DNA of 60,000 nucleotides from the NCBI RefSeq assembly GCF_029227915.1, contig NC_079876.1:28929828-28989827 (forward strand), read 5' to 3'. The notes under the pieces are model-generated. The model saw nothing but the letters and a program-made list of their open reading frames with translations, did no database searches and was not told the DNA's origin. Of this stretch, positions 22,001 through 31,552 are shown in pieces; within the stretch, counting starts at the first letter, position 1, and each line of letters starts with the position of its first letter. Source of the DNA: Hydractinia symbiolongicarpus. Taxonomy: Eukaryota > Cnidaria > Hydrozoa > Anthoathecata > Hydractiniidae. Made by a program: the position numbers and the translations under genes.

Positions 22001-24990
22001 GGTGTGTTGATGACATAAAAAAAAGAAAAAATAGGTGAAGAAAATCAATATATATAGAAAAGAGTGGGAGGGTGGGTAAGATACATCTGAAGATCTAGCA
22101 AGTGTGGGTGTTGGGGTTTTATATGCAGCCACTAATGTAGGGTCCAGTTCCTTTACAGGCTACTACTGTCCTTTAAGATCAGGTCTATATGTAGAAACCA
22201 TCCCCCACTGTGCATGACTCTACATGGCATCCCCAATGACTAAAGTAAATCTAATGTATACTAACTACAATGCTAAAGAACTGTCATACATTCTAAAAAG
22301 GGTAAAACCCTAGAACAAGCTAGAACAACCTGGAACGATCTAGAACAACCTAGAACAACCTAAGAAATATAACAACCAATATAAGACTATCTCTGTATCG
22401 ATTCTGTAAATAAATCTGGGTTTGTAGCAAGAATGTTTCTGTCATGTTTCCCGCTCGCCAAGTTATGGGGGATTCCCTTAGTTTAGTACAACAACAGCAT
22501 TAACCGTCCTGGTATTTTTACCCCTAAAGTGCGTCCAATATCAGCATATAGCTAGAACAATAGCTAGTTATTGTATTTCTTTATTATATTGAATTTTACC
22601 ATTTTATGTGAACCCCCGGTCTTACACGACGATACAGTTCGCTGCATCAAGGAAATGGACTTCTTTCTGTCTCGCCACATTGGAAATGTTTGAAATGAAT
22701 GGAAAGAGGGAAAAAAATTTTTTTTTTCTTCATTTAAATCAGTTTTCAGAACACAGCGTTTACGTTATTCCGTACAGAATTCTCATTTCATTTGCTGCTG
22801 GTTCTCTGGTTGTTCTCTTTGTTTACTGTCAGCTCTCTCATTGTTCTGTGAAACTGGTGGTTATACCTGGTTTTTGGGTAAAAAAACCTTCAAAAACGCT
22901 GTTGTTTAAAAACAACAACAATGAATGGAAACCAGGTCACCCATTTTGTAGCGAGATGTCGAAAACACACATCTGATACCCATTTCATTACTAAGCATCC
23001 AAGAAGGTTTTTTAAAACAGTTTTAGTTAAATGACGTCTTCTGATGATGAAGATTTGAAGCACATATCATCAACCAAAAGCAAATCTCTGGCCATGTTGC
23101 TATTACGACGATTCCTCGTCATTAGTGACCCTGTCATTCCAGGCTATTAATCGCTGCCTTCTGGCTCCGCGAAACATAGGAGATCGCGCTTAAATTTTTT
23201 GTCGAAGAGCTATATACAGGAGCCAAACTACCCTGACGGTCCAACTGACGTATCTTTTCGTTATTCATTCAGCAGATGTTACAATCACGGCGCTTCTTAC
23301 TCTTGATTTTTTTTGTACACGCTTATAACCTCAATCGCTCACAAAACACGCAAAGGGATTACCCTAATTTAACTCTATCAGCATGATCTTTTAGCATGTT
23401 TTCAGATAGGTCTCACTTGTCCTTAGTTTATTCCAGTTTGTTCCAGGTTGTTCTTAGGTTGTTCTAGCTTGTTCTAGCTTGTTCCAAGCTGTTCTTAGGT
23501 TGTTCTAGCTTGTTCCAGATTGGTCCAGGTTGTTCTAGCTTGTTATAGGGTGTTACCCTTTTTAGTATGTACGAAAGAACTGTAATTTTGTCACCACAAT
23601 TAACATAAGTAAAACTTGCAGTTCAGCTCCACTTTATTTTGTGCCAATAGGCATAGCAGTTTTGGCACTCACCCAAGGTGGTTGTAAATGGTTACTAGAC
23701 AAAAGTGTGAAATTTGTTTTATTTAATGTTTTGGTATATATATATATGCTTGAATAAAATCACAGACTTAACAAATTTTGATAGTAAACTTCTACAAATA
23801 ACAAATAACAAAACAATATGTGACATAAAGTAAAAAGAATTTTGGTAAATTTGGACCCACCAATTAAATAAATACATTGCTAATGCAAAACATTATTAAG
23901 AGAAAAGCTGATGTCTGCATTTTTAGCTAACATAAAACACTAAAATATAGTTTTATGGTGGCAATTTTTTGTTGAATGCTTTCATTATTATGTACTTGGT
24001 TGACTGTTAAAATGTTATTTTAATTATGTTGTGATATTTCATTGTATACATTTTACAACTCATTTGCAATATACTGTCTTATCAACTACTCCATTGTACT
24101 AATACTTTCATGTAATTATATTTTATCTTTAAAGTATCCATGGAAACATTAAACAATAATAATTGGAATGTTCACCTTTTTAATTTGAATAATGGCTTAA
24201 ACAAAGTTAAAGAATGTTTTGAAAGATTTTATTATTCTGTAGCAGAGTGTAACAAAGGACTTTATTGGTGGTAGTGTTTTATATTGTGTGCCTTATAAAG
24301 AAAGAGATAATAGCTTGTTGTCATGAGGAAAATATAGTTCAATTACAATACAAGTAAAAAGTTTAACCACAGATATGATAGTGGATTTCTCGTTTAATGT
24401 GGACTTGCAAACTCCTGCTGGCTATCAAGAAATCGTGAATTTCGATGCTTCCGCTAACCACAATGAACAAAAAACAGAAGGAGCCGAGAATAAAGGGTAT
24501 GCTGGTTCCACTTCTCAATTGAGTAGGTTCACCTTTCATTTTGTGAACAGGTTCACCTTTCATTTTGTGAACAGGAAAGGATAATAAGGAGATAGCAAGA
24601 GCTAGAAAAAAAAATTTACAAAGTTGTCTTATATATTTAATTTTAATAACCTCCAAGTTAGTACTTGCCACCTCCTGTTAAAAATCTACTTTATTAAGGA
24701 GCCAAATGTTATATTATTGAATAGTCCTGGTCCTTTTAATCCACAAGCAAGACTATTCATAGCCAACCTGACTATCCTAGCTAATTCACTGACTCCTGAC
24801 TTAGTTAAAAGAACTATGTAGACATAAATCTCTTTTGCCTGGCTCCTTCGTTGTTGATCCCCAGGTCTTACCAAGAAATCCAGCCATGCGGTTCTTAACT
24901 AATGCAGAGGTGAACGTCGATGGAGCACAGATGAAGCAAGTTTGCAAAACTGCACTTACGGGTGGAATAGGCATTTTATCATGGATTTAA
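631..24990 (+). CDS. CCDC17: CCDC17-like protein, 24 exons, 5' end missing
   Basis: Large, mostly beta-type protein whose molecular role is not established. The first three exons read as a conserved CCDC17 block: GFSVFWDFV, then [11 protein letters not shown], then WCKIDLFDG, then [12 protein letters not shown] and SLNAVPQ, which follow the order and spacing I recall for vertebrate CCDC17. A Gln/Pro-rich linker follows, then a second related block ([31 protein letters not shown]), then a third beta-rich region starting [15 protein letters not shown] and [15 protein letters not shown], and a long C-terminal region ending [10 protein letters not shown] and a TAA at 24988-24990. Phase is kept at every junction except the one into the exon at about 11115. 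Candidate AATAAA signals lie at 25144 and 25240. The gene hosts antisense RSPH1 in one intron. The family call rests on remembered similarity; the existence of the gene is much surer. Confidence 0.7.
1624..1914 (-). mobile_element. tRNA-derived SINE, family 1, copy 1
   Basis: Read on the minus strand, the element begins at about 1914 with a tRNA-like head: an A-box-like stretch (1893-1908, TAGCCTTGTGGTAGAG) and a good B box (1854-1865, GGTTCAAACCCC). A unique body follows, ending in a tail (GGCTATCCTGGGTAAATAAT) at about 1624-1645. Related copies lie at 44167, 52862 and 59218. The repeated structure and internal Pol III boxes identify a SINE; the parent tRNA is not clear. It lies in a CCDC17-like intron. 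Confidence 0.8.
4052..5220. other. Intron sequence between CCDC17-like exon 7 and the RSPH1 3' end
   Basis: No coding exon is seen on either strand. A TTTATT near 4875 (AATAAA on the minus strand) could be the RSPH1 polyadenylation signal. The reading frame at 4962-5210 is AT-rich and has no family likeness. Confidence 0.4.
5221..7154 (-). CDS. RSPH1: Radial spoke head 1 homolog (MORN-repeat protein)
   Basis: Axonemal radial-spoke head protein of motile cilia. Exons on the minus strand: 6895-7154, 5814-5989 and 5221-5420. Lengths 260+176+200 give 636 bases, 211 residues plus TAA, with phases 2 and 1 matched at the joins. The protein carries about seven MORN repeats of the YxGEWxxxxRHGxG type (GERHGQG, GVRHGYG, NKKNGEG, DKRHGRG, DMRHGKG, GRRSGEG) and ends with LGPGKYVF and a QQYGEYV segment, matching the end of the RSPH1 MORN region (human has VGPGKYVF and QHGEY). 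The start ATG at 7152-7154 is the only one before the first repeat. At 211 residues it is shorter than human RSPH1 (309), which has an acidic C-terminal tail absent here. The whole gene lies inside an intron of the CCDC17-like gene on the opposite strand. Confidence 0.93.
5491..5757 (+). mobile_element. tRNA-derived SINE, family 2
   Basis: A tRNA-like head at about 5491-5560 has a B-box-like stretch (GGGTCGCGTGTTCAATCTCC, 5529-5548). It is followed by a body and a tail reading CTGAAGAGACCACCCTGGGTAAA. The tail resembles that of SINE family 1 (GGCTATCCTGGGTAAATAAT preceded by AACTGAAGAG) although head and body differ, suggesting a shared 3' end used by one retrotransposition machinery. It lies in the intron between RSPH1 exons 2 and 3. 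Confidence 0.65.
5990..6894. other. RSPH1 intron 1 (minus strand)
   Basis: AT-rich intron between the first and second RSPH1 exons. It holds short GTTT runs near 6847-6865 and no recognisable gene or element. Confidence 0.4.
7609..7873 (+). mobile_element. Two head-to-tail hairpin-ended repeat units (Helitron-like)
   Basis: Two units of about 130 bases lie in tandem. Each starts with a TCT-ATAATA-like stretch, passes through a GTCTGTCTGTC run, and ends with a perfect or near-perfect hairpin (7706-7725, arms CCCGTGGA/TCCACGGG; second at about 7843-7861) followed seven bases later by CTAGT (7733-7737 and 7869-7873). A TC-type 5' end, a terminal hairpin and a CTRRT end are the hallmarks of Helitron transposons, and non-autonomous Helitrons can be this short. 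No transposase is present. Related units occur at 14303, 30549, 33425 and 41352-43589. Confidence 0.55.
8960..9038 (+). repeat. (GTTT)n microsatellite
   Basis: About 18 nearly perfect tandem copies of the tetranucleotide GTTT lie inside the CCDC17-like intron. Confidence 0.95.
9308..9793 (+). repeat. 33-bp minisatellite with seven-unit higher-order period
   Basis: About 14.7 tandem copies of a 33-base unit (core TCTAGTATACTGCATATCTT) begin at 9308. Units differ only in the first ten bases: GTGTGTTGGT (a), GTGCGTTAGT (b), GTGTGTTAGT (c) and, in the first unit only, GTGCGTTGGT. In order the variants run a' a a b a c b, a a a b a c b, a, so a block of seven units (231 bp) is duplicated. Units are nearly identical, which points to recent expansion. 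Confidence 0.95.
13138..13293 (+). repeat. 15-bp AT-rich tandem repeat
   Basis: About ten imperfect copies of a 15-base unit such as TAATCCTCCATAAAT lie in an intron. Because 15 is a multiple of three, the array stays open in one frame as a spurious His-Lys-Leu-Ile-Leu repeat; it is not a gene. Confidence 0.9.
14303..14603 (-). mobile_element. Two hairpin-ended repeat units (Helitron-like), minus strand
   Basis: Read on the minus strand, two related units lie head to tail. Both end with a CCCGTGGATTTTTCACGGG-type hairpin and then CTAGT; on the plus strand the ends are ACTAG at about 14303 and 14427. The 5' part contains the GTCTGTCTGTC run and TATAATAATAG. The second unit is longer and has an insertion-like middle (ATATATCGCATTTGATAT) that is shared with the element ending near 42830. 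Confidence 0.55.
17163..17379. mobile_element. MITE with imperfect terminal inverted repeats
   Basis: The left end TACAGTACAACCTGCTGTAA and the right end, whose complement reads TACAATCAAACCTGTAGAAG, form imperfect inverted repeats about 28 bases long. The interior repeats the theme of 'gaccacctg' on both strands (CGACCACCTGCC and AGTGGTCGTC). No coding capacity; DNA-transposon-derived MITE. Confidence 0.7.
18592..18669 (+). repeat. 17-bp tandem repeat, four copies
   Basis: Four perfect copies of TCCGAATAAAGATCCTG run from 18601 to 18668, preceded by a partial copy. Intronic. Confidence 0.95.
18838..18977 (+). repeat. Direct duplication of about 55 bp
   Basis: The stretch beginning TTGTAAAGTTTTAACGCACA (about 18840) recurs about 84 bases downstream with two or three differences (TTGTAAAGTTTTTACGCACA). 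Both copies end TTAATTGGAAGTTGACGA. Confidence 0.85.
19608..19689 (+). CDS. Possible first exon of a small nested gene
   Basis: An ATG at 19608 in the context AAGATGGCGCC opens a Lys-rich reading frame, [18 protein letters not shown] followed by KEHPVPSLR, up to a GTAACT donor-like site at 19690. The AAGATGGCG core is a YY1-type initiator seen around many animal start codons, and the 100 bases upstream are GC-richer than the surrounding intron. If unspliced, the frame ends after seven more residues. If spliced to an AG at 19930-19931, it would end after about ten residues (TAA at 19962-19964). I do not recognise the protein. It lies in the last intron of the CCDC17-like gene on the same strand, and could be an alternative promoter exon or chance. 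Confidence 0.3.
20740..21070 (+). repeat. Degenerate dispersed minisatellite
   Basis: Variants of CCTGAGCATCAGGTGCAT recur many times at irregular spacing (for example CCCTGAGCGTCAGGTG, TTCTGAGCATCAGGCACATG, CCTAAGCATCAGGTGCATCG), with a further copy near 21675. This looks like an old, decayed tandem array. Confidence 0.7.
21105..21585. mobile_element. MITE-like element with G-tract ends
   Basis: The left end CTTAATTGTAGGGGG (with a long G run) and the right end CCCCCTACAATTAAG (about 21566-21581) are inverted repeats. The interior carries more G runs (GGGGTCAT, AAGGGG) on the same strand. About 480 bases, no coding capacity. Confidence 0.6.
22280..23590. mobile_element. Fold-back element, about 1.3 kb, with repeat-rich inverted ends
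   Basis: The left end (from about 22280) reads CTAAAAAGGGTAAAACCCTA and then a series of ten-base units of the type TAGAACAACC (22310-22375). The right end (23418-23587) is the inverted complement, with units GGTTGTTCTA and finally AGGGTGTTACCCTTTTTAG. The right arm has roughly twice as many units as the left. The interior has a 122-codon open frame (22608-22976) with no recognisable domain. This fits a non-autonomous fold-back DNA transposon. Confidence 0.7.
23590..24864. other. Rest of the last CCDC17-like intron
   Basis: AT-rich, with a short TA run near 23733. A 23-base direct repeat of GGTTCACCTTTCATTTTGTG lies at about 24526-24575. No exon or element identified with confidence. Confidence 0.4.
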
Positions 24991-27107
24991 TGGTAGATAA
25001 TTTCTTTATTTGACAAAACAATTGGAAACCATAGAGCAGGTTCGAATTTAATGGATTTTTTCTTTATGCCTGTAAAAACGAAACCCACATGCAGTATAAT
25101 TTTTTTCTTTATAAATTTTGTTAAGGTGTAGCTGAACTTTCTGAATAAATTTTGAAGTTTTATTTAAGCCACGTAGATAATGATTTTTCTTAATTTGAAA
25201 ACAAAGCATATTTTTGCCTATTTGCTTGTGATGACCTTAAATAAACAGTAAATATAAAAATGACAGTATAGTCATGCATACTATTTCGGACATGTAGAAA
25301 AGGAAGTTAAGATTAAGAGAGTCGCTATACCAGTGTCTACTCGATCATCATGTTTGGGGTTCACGATTTAAAACGTCCCCCACTTGTCTACCGCAAAATG
25401 AATGCGTAACAAAAATAACCTTGGAGCCCGTAACGCATGCGTAACATTCTTTGCACGTGCGTTTTACATCGCATGCGTTACTTGATTTACATGTGCGAAT
25501 CATCACACACCTACTCAAGTATTCCTGAAAAAGACTGCTGTGTTGGACCATCCTCATGCAAAACAATTTGGAAATTTCTTAAACTGTTTTAAAATAATGT
25601 ATATGACTGTCTACTTTTGGCTAAATTGAAGATGAAGATATATACAACTTATTAACTTGTCAGTTTTAAAACAAGCTCTGCCTGGAGAAAACTGACTAAA
25701 TAAATCCCAGGACCCTGGTAACTCATGTATGTTAATTTCATGAAAGTCCCACACACAGACAGACGAAAAAATTGACAGGCAGGCAACTATGTAGTGGCTG
25801 TTTGCCAAAAAAAATTGATACCACTATTACTATATAAATATCCCATTTTTCTTTTAATGGTTCTTTGTGTGCATTCTCGTGTTTGTCAGTTGTTTGCTAT
25901 AACAGTGTTTCTTTTGCTTTATATACATTGTTTATTTACATTTGTTTACACATTATCATCTTGTTGCTTAGCACTTTAATCAATTTTGAGTTCGATGCCC
26001 CGGATTTCATAAAACAGTTGGCCAGCTGAGCTTATGTCTCAACCCATCGTACCATAAACGTCGTGCACACAGACAGATTGACAGAAAGGCAGGCGACTAT
26101 GTCCAAAAAAAATTATCTCACTTTAAATTTTTCAGCATAATTTTCACCTAAAATGTATTTGACCATCAATTAAATAGTTATTTTAGAACCGTGTGATCAA
26201 AAAAGGCATGAGTTTCATCGGATGCCCTGAAATGTTTTAATAACATTTGTTTAGATAAATTTTAGGCCAAGGAAAGTTGATTATATGTTTTGCGTGACTT
26301 TTTATTTAGAGTGTTTGTTCCCATTGCATTGTCAAAAAAATTTATTACATTTTTCAAATACTAGTTAAAAAACGATTTAAAAATGTGGCAAAATAAAATG
26401 CACTGTGCATTATGTTTTTAAGGCACTCAAAACAGATAATCAAATTTCCTGGCCCTTAGTTGCCAGTGAAACAAAATGTTTTTTGTGTAGAATAGACCTT
26501 TCCTAAATTTCCTAATTATGTCAAACTCAATTAAAGAGGTCGATACTAAAAATGACTCTTATCCCTGAGTTCATTAACAAAAGGTAGAACAAATTACCTA
26601 ATTTCAGTGCCTTAATTGCGAAAAGTTACAGTCAAACCCTTCATATAGCTGAGCTTTCTAAGAATAGTTTTGTTTTCAAAATAATTATTTTCTTTAAATC
26701 TGAATAAAATCCAACCAGAATACTATTTTGCTCTAAAAACTTTAGTTTTGTCATGATAATTTGATATTATATCTGAATATCCTTATTTGAAGAGCATAGA
26801 ATCGTTATAAAATTTTGGATGACATTATTATAATTCCAATATGTTATGTTCCAAAATAATTTTGTTTTGCTTAAAAGACAATACACTTTGGCTTTTGCTA
26901 TTTCAATAATCATTTCCTTGATGATCCCCTCCCTATAAGGTAATCATTTCAGTGTTGTAAGAAGCTATAACATCAAATAAAATTGCAGGGTTATCTGTGA
27001 GTTTTATATACTTGTTCTCTGTTTTTAACCGAATCTTCTGGGGCATATTAATATGTATTTGCAATAAGTTTAGTAATTTAGATAAAATTCTTTAATTTTT
27101 ATTTTAG
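24991..27107. other. Spacer before the SLC35A3-like gene
   Basis: Contains AATAAA signals at 25144 and 25240 for the upstream gene. Two related stretches with CAGACAGA and AGGCAGGC(A/G)ACTATGT lie at about 25750-25800 and 26060-26110. A GCATGCG-rich patch lies at 25420-25490. The transporter's first coding exon (start codon plus a few residues, ending in phase 1) should lie here or further upstream, but I could not choose among many short candidates. Confidence 0.4.
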
Positions 27108-30100
27108 TTACTTCGACAATTTCCATCCCATTGAAGTATATATGTCTTACAGTGTTGGTAATTCAAACATCGCTCAATGTTCTTATGCTACGTTACACAC
27201 GAACATCACGTGATCCAAACGAGCCAGTATACATAGCATCTACAGCTGTTCTGCTGTCAGAAGTTTTAAAAATCTTTATCTGTATTCTAATACTGCTAAA
27301 AGAAGTTGGATACAGCTTTGATCAATTCCGGACGAAAATACATCGGGAAGCCATCGAGAACTGGAAAGATGCATTGAAGTTAATGGTGCCAGCTCTACTG
27401 TATGTAGTGCAGAATAATCTCTTGTATTTAGCGTTGTCGAATCTTGATGCAGCAACATATCAGGTACGAGCTCGTTAATTAAAACTTTCCAAAATAAAAA
27501 TGAAATGAGAATGTAAAGAAATTATTTTATGTGTGGTGCATGGTCTTGTGATATGGAGTTTGTATCGTAATCACAAGGTGTGTGGTTCGGTCCACAACGC
27601 AAGCAAGTGTCTTTACCATATCTATGGGTCAACCCATGCCATGTAAGGGAAATAGGGTAGGCAATGCCAGTAATGTATACATTAAGAACACAGGGCCCAC
27701 ATTGATAACAGTGTTTCCAACAATGAAGTGGCTATATACTGTATAAATATTTTGAATAATAATAAAATTGTTTTTAAAATCACCATAATACATAATTTGC
27801 GTACGAGCAAAGAGAATAGGAGAAAAAGCATTTAAATAAATTTACAACGTCAAGTCAATATTCATGTTACTTTGCCGTGTACAAGGTCAAATTAACATGT
27901 TAACAAGAATTTGTTTTGTTAGCTGTCGTTCGGTTTGCTGCTAGTATCTCTCATTACCTCAATAGAAAATAGCAAACCAAACTCTAATAAATGCCTTTTT
28001 TGTTTATTTTTTTCCCTTTATTTGCAATGCTTGCTGGAACACATCACAAATAAACAAGGAAATTAAATAAATAGGTTTTTACGCTTTTATCCAATGGATT
28101 TGAAGTACACAAAACATGGATTTTATAAAATGAATTTCTCCTATTTTTTGCGATTTACTCAGATTTCCACAGAACAAAATTTAATGGTTTGATATAGAAC
28201 CTACTGTACCTCTACCTAGTGATGTTCATTTATTTATTTATTTTTTTATCGATTGATTGACAACTCCTGGTTAACTGAAGTGTAATTACATGAATTTTCT
28301 GTAATGATGGTGTTATGCTATCCCATGCCAACAGAAAAAGCTAGAAAAAGTTTAAACACTAGCCAAAAGAATTTTTTTTGACATAAACTTTATTTCGACT
28401 TTTATATATGCATTATATGATGTGACTGGTTCGATAAGCAGTGAAGATAAAACTTTGTTACAGGTATTAAATTTTCTTCATAACAATATTTATACAAGTT
28501 AGTTATTTTTATTCTGCTTTTAGGTGACGTATCAACTGAAAATTTTAACCACAGCTGTTTTCTCTGTATTTATGCTACATCGGAAATTGAATCCAATGAA
28601 ATGGTTCTCCTTAGTTGTATTAATGGTTGGAGTTATTCTTGTTCAGGTATGGTGATTGATTAAAATGGTTCCTTAACTGATAAAATTGGCACCTATTTTT
28701 CGTAACTAAGTGAAAACAGTCCATGTGCTTTTATTTGAGCTGCATAAGGAATAAAATATTTATAGTCTGTTAGTTTTAACTCTCTATTCGAATCGACTAG
28801 GTTAAAATATTTTTTTATCATTTCTAGAAAACATAATTGTGGTTTTACTTTTTTCAAGTAACTTATAAATTATAGTATAGTATAGTCCACAGGATGTCCA
28901 CTGATATGCCAGAAAATTGTTAGGAGTTTCAGTTTCAAAATAATCAATCAGAAGAATTATAGTCGAAAATGTCATGAAAATAAGGAGTTAATAATGAGTG
29001 AACACCCCTGCAATCATTACATATTTTTTTGAGGGATTTTGTTGAAACACAATCATAACAAATGGTAAATGCAAAGCTTGCTAAGTAGAGTAGTCCCTAC
29101 ACCTAAACCACGTGGTTCCACCCGCCAAGTCAAGTGGCCATTAGTGTTTTCCTTCCAGTCTCAATTGACAACGACGTCCTAGGTCGTTTCCTTTCGCTAC
29201 AGAGGTTTTTTTTAAAAAAAGAAAAAAACATACAGTAGCTTTAAGCTCTTCTGCTTTTAGTGGCCTGACCCAAGCTCTGCTGCAGCAAAAACAACGAAAG
29301 ATGTCGAAAGTTCATCTCGCTTCATTGGAGTGGTCGCTGTTTTGTGTGCATGTATTTCTAGTGGTTTCTCTGGTGTTTATTTTGAGAAAATTTTGAAAGG
29401 AAGTGCTGTATCTTTGTGGATGAGAAATTTACAGCTAGGTATGTACATTGCTCAATCTTTTGTTTAAAAAGGTCAAAAAGGTTGTAGCATATCGAAGAGA
29501 AATTTACACTGAAAACTTTATCGGCTTTTATCGGTTTGTTGTTGTTTTTATTGTTGTTGTTGTTTATGTTTAAAAAACAGGTTAAAAATATCCTAACTTT
29601 CTGTAAACCATCAACTATTTTGAACCATCAAATTATTTGAATATTTTTCTTTTTTAAGTTCACACAAGGTTATAGGAAATCAGGATGGTCACACTAACCA
29701 TGAAAGTGTTTAGTGTTAATTAGATTAAGTGTTACTTGAGTGGCCACACTGATAAAAGGATCAATGTTTGGGTGTGAATTCTAAAAACGTGTTCAAAACA
29801 ATAGGTTTAAAGATGAAGAAAATTATTCAACCTTTTGATGTAAAATCGTGTAGAAAGAATTTCAAGAAATAGATTATAATGTTGGAATTTAAATGTTTTT
29901 TTTGTTGTTAAATGGTAATGATAGCAATTTTTATATATAATGTGGTTTTTGTGAGAGGAGAAGCCTTCACTTCAGTCAGGTTGCTAGATAAATAATATAG
30001 ATATCCTCCTGTAGAGGAGACGGCAAGAATTACCATTTCTGCAACACACCAGTCAATTGTAATCATTTGTTGCTAACATCAAAAAAATTCCTTTTAGCTT

Positions 30101-31552
30101 TTTTTAGTATCATCATAGCAACGGCTGGATTATTTATCAACGATATAAAATATGTGTTGACAGGTGGTTTCTTTCAAGGATACAATAAGCTTGTGTTCGT
30201 AGTTATTTGTATCCAGGTAAGTGAAACCACTGTTGTATTTTTTTACTTTGTAAATGCAAACCTGGAAATTTTGCTTGTGGTAATTTTCATATTTCACGTC
30301 TCTGCGTGTAATTTTCGTTCAACGCAAACAATAATAATAAAATGCGGAAATTGGTACAGTTATTAGGCTCGAAAAGAGTATACGCGAAAATTTGTAGGTT
30401 TTGATTTCCCTGAATTGCCTTGAAATTTCCAGGAGGCAGGGTTTGTTAGCGAAACAAATTAAAACAGGGCGGAGTCAGAACGAGACAAGTAAGATAAGGT
30501 GTATGGCATGTTGCGTGAAAATCTGAGCCAATGTTGCTTTGACCTTTATACTACACCAGTCGGTGGCCCGTGGAAAAATCCACGTTCTTTTTATACCGCA
30601 TTGCGTGCGTCTCGCTACTTGCGGTACCATTTTGCGTGACAGACACACAGACGTATACAGGTATTATAATGTAGAAGTCGGTAGCCCGTGGAGAAATACA
30701 CGGGTTTGCCCGTCCTTTATGTATAGTATTTCGTGTTTCCGCGAGAAGACTTCTTTCTCGCGCACAAACAGACAGATGAAATACGGCTATTATTAAAAAG
30801 ATGTGATGGCCTTCTTGTTTTTATTGCATTCTCATGTACTGCTTTTTAACAGGGTGTCGGAGGTCTGATTATTGGTGCAGTGGTCAAGTATGCCGACAAC
30901 ATATTAAAGGGATTTGCTACTTCGATCTCCATCGTAGTGTCTTCTGTGATCTCTTACTTCTTGCTGCATGACTTCAACCCAACGCTGTAAGTAAAACGTT
31001 TTTTAATTGCTTATATTTTGAGATCAGGATTCGTAGTGCATCTAGAAAACCTTGAAATTCGGGTCATATTTCAAACCAAACCATAACGAAACCCAATATT
31101 TCCCAAGATAATTTTTTTAGGCAGTTCGCTAATAAACAAAAGTTAAGATTACAACGATCGAACATGTTTATCATCAAAGCATTAAAATTCAAACTGAAAT
31201 AGACCGTTCTTGTCTGGAATTTGTTTTCTTGCAAATAATAACTTTTACGAAATAATTTTTTTACGTTTATAAACTTTTGCGAATCAAATCTCTTGGAAAG
31301 TTCAGGACATCAACTTTCGCCCCACTGCGTCTTCACGGTGCACCAGTTATTGTAATACGAAAATTGTTCTTGAAATATTGCTTTGGAAAGAACTGTTTGC
31401 TGTTTTAAAGTTCAGTGAGCTGCGTGTAAAGTAAATTTTTTTCCTTTTTTAGATTTTTCATTTTTGGTTCGAGTGCCGTTCTTCTTGCGACGTACATTTA
31501 TAGCCTGCCAGCAAAACCAACCTCTGAGAAAGTTAATCCTGGAAATAAGTGA
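27108..31552 (+). CDS. SLC35A3: UDP-GlcNAc/nucleotide-sugar transporter, SLC35A3-like, first exon missing
   Basis: Golgi multi-pass transporter that exchanges a nucleotide sugar (UDP-GlcNAc in SLC35A3) for the nucleotide monophosphate. Exons: 27108-27463, 28524-28646, 29261-29438, 30098-30216, 30853-30986 and 31453-31552 (TGA). Phases match at all five joins (0, 0, 1, 0, 2). Family signatures are clear: [87 protein letters not shown], and [14 protein letters not shown] followed by the last membrane segment [10 protein letters not shown]. The visible 336 residues already match full length (human SLC35A3 has 325), so only a short start exon is missing. Assignment among SLC35A1, A2 and A3 favours A3 ([28 protein letters not shown]). 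The substrate is inferred from family. Confidence 0.93.
27531..27760 (+). mobile_element. tRNA-derived SINE, family 3
   Basis: The tRNA-like head contains GGTCTTGTGATATGGAG and a B-box-like GTGGTTCGGTCC (27582-27593). A body follows, with a tail GAAGTGGCTATATACTGTAT and then a short AATAAT run. It sits in SLC35A3-like intron between the first two visible exons. Confidence 0.6.
30549..30801 (-). mobile_element. Two hairpin-ended repeat units (Helitron-like), minus strand
   Basis: On the minus strand two units end with the hairpin CCCGTGGA.../...TCCACGGG family. The outer unit ends CTGGT, which fits CTRRT; the inner junction is degraded. The GTCTGT run and the GCATTGCGTGCGTCTCGCTA middle are shared with the copies at 7609 and 14303. 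It lies in the intron before SLC35A3-like exon 30853-30986. Confidence 0.55.

Larger units (their letters stand above)
15190..24990 (+). other. CCDC17: CCDC17-like gene: exons of the C-terminal region
   Basis: Exons read here: 15190-15278, 15720-15800, 16009-16095, 16175-16261, 16452-16547, 16778-16864, 16937-17083, 17474-17611 and 24865-24990 (ends in TAA). From the second onward every exon is a multiple of three and phase 0. Readable segments include [73 protein letters not shown] and [13 protein letters not shown]. The last exon is preceded by a 7.25-kb intron. It continues the open frame and closes it, but because of the distance it could belong to another transcript. Confidence 0.68.

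Noticed and set aside
22608-22976. 122-codon open frame inside the fold-back element
   Set aside because: No transposase motif or recognisable domain, poly-Phe and poly-Asn tracts; likely chance.
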